From Oegoconia quadripuncta (taxonomy: Eukaryota > Arthropoda > Insecta > Lepidoptera > Autostichidae): a stretch of DNA of 64,000 nt. The notes under the pieces are model-generated. The model was given only the letters and a program-made list of their open reading frames with translations. It made no database searches and had not been told where the DNA came from. Within the stretch, counting starts at the first letter, position 1. Each line of letters begins with the position of its first letter. The stretch spans positions 36,204,778 to 36,268,777 of the forward strand of contig OX438744.1 in NCBI GenBank assembly GCA_949316235.1. Direction: 5' to 3'. The position numbers and the translations under genes are program-made. Below, in pieces: positions 63,706-64,000 of the stretch.

Positions 63706-63805
63706 ATCATCATCATCAGCCCGTAAACATCCCACTGCAGGGATAGGCCTTCCCTCGTATATGAGGCCATAGTCCGCCACGCTGGCTCAATGCGGGTTGG
63801 GGATT
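63706..63805 (-). mobile_element. SINE-D, 3' part only
   Basis: TATCATCATCATCAGCCCG, CCACTGCAGGGATAGGCC and CACGCTGGCTCAATGCGGG. It is cut off at GTTGGGGATT by a Pal-H end. Confidence 0.75.
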
Positions 63806-64000
63806 TAATTCGTGTAATTCCTGTTTACTAGTCACTCAACTCCTAATTACGAACAAGTTTCCCCAAGGAACCATTGCCGAATTCATAAAAAAAATCAATA
63901 ATCCTTAAATTCTGAAACCACCTTTAGTATGGAAGTCCAAAAATTTTCGACTGATTTCGGATATGGTTCCCAGTGGAAAGTTGTTCGTAATCAGGAATGG
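63806..64000. repeat. Pal-H element, cut by window end
   Basis: TAATTCGTGTAATTCCTG, GAACAAGTTTCCCCAAGG, TTAGTATGGAAGTCCAAA and AAGTTGTTCGTAATCAGGA, the same plan as 4190-4640. Confidence 0.65.

Noticed and set aside
3447..63805. tRNA genes suggested by A and B boxes
   Set aside because: Every box pair belongs to a SINE head followed by SINE body. None folds into a complete cloverleaf with proper acceptor pairing that I can see.
1..64000. CRISPR array, operon or bacterial system
   Set aside because: No regularly spaced direct repeats with unique spacers, no Shine-Dalgarno-led gene chain, and the window is clearly eukaryotic.

Overview
This window looks like repeat-dense intergenic or intronic DNA from a moth or butterfly (Lepidoptera). 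It is AT-rich and shows no rRNA, no functional tRNA gene, no recognisable conserved host exon, no operon and no CRISPR array. The lepidopteran call is an inference. It rests on several tRNA-derived SINE families with tails of the TCATCATCATCAGCCC type, on RTE-type LINE ends reading RWTDDLVK and DQSLWRSL, and on spacer repeats I recognise from moth and butterfly genomes.

Family names used below are local labels. SINE-A has the head CCGCCTCCGTGGCTCA, A box TGGCTCAATG and B box GGTTCGATCCC. SINE-B has the head CGACCGGTTGGTGTAG, B box GGTTCGAATCC and a tail ending GTGTCCGAAATATTTATT. SINE-C has the head CGACCTGTTTGGTGTAG and a body with CATCCATAACTCGGG on the complement. SINE-D has A box TGGCTCAGCGG, B box GGTTCGATTCC and tail GGGCTGATGATGATGA. 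Rep-E contains GAGGGCGGCAAACGAGC. Rep-F ends TTTACGTGCCGAAACCAC. Rep-G contains CACCTGATGGAAAGTGACG. Pal-H is a multi-palindrome family with GAACAACTTTCCCCAAGG. Rep-I is a Helitron-like group with CCCGCGACTTCGTCC. LINE-Q is a non-LTR family whose tail reads QTAHHILW.

Layout. 0-14 kb: SINE-A, B and D copies, LINE 3' ends, a fusion of two LINE tails (7.1-7.5 kb) and a minisatellite invaded by a SINE that was itself invaded by a MITE (13.65-14.24 kb). 14-34 kb: RTE and LINE-Q remnants, a LINE-Q copy split by two later insertions (25.0-26.3 kb) and an LTR-like promoter unit (26.7-27.1 kb). 34.2-35.5 kb: the only clearly intact protein gene, a mariner DD34D transposase with both terminal inverted repeats. 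36-49 kb: nested SINEs, an R1-like LINE end in a GC-rich island (39.7-40.6 kb), a long-TIR element with an 8-bp target duplication inside a SINE-A (44.5-45.2 kb), an RTE end and a non-LTR reverse transcriptase C-terminus (48.7-49.2 kb). 50-64 kb: a tandem array of hairpins (50.16-50.31 kb), a possible small membrane-protein ORF (51.3 kb), a complete 411-bp MITE (52.8 kb), SINEs with clear target duplications or inverted structures, LINE remnants, and a second, inverted copy of a 480-bp palindrome-bearing element (62.3-62.8 kb) whose partner lies at 41.7 kb.

How it works together: the window records successive insertions rather than a pathway. Several nested insertions can be ordered because the host repeat resumes exactly on the far side. 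I did not find a convincing new protein-based system. The most unusual objects are structural: the hairpin array, the nested long-TIR element, the paired palindromic elements, and the putative LTR.
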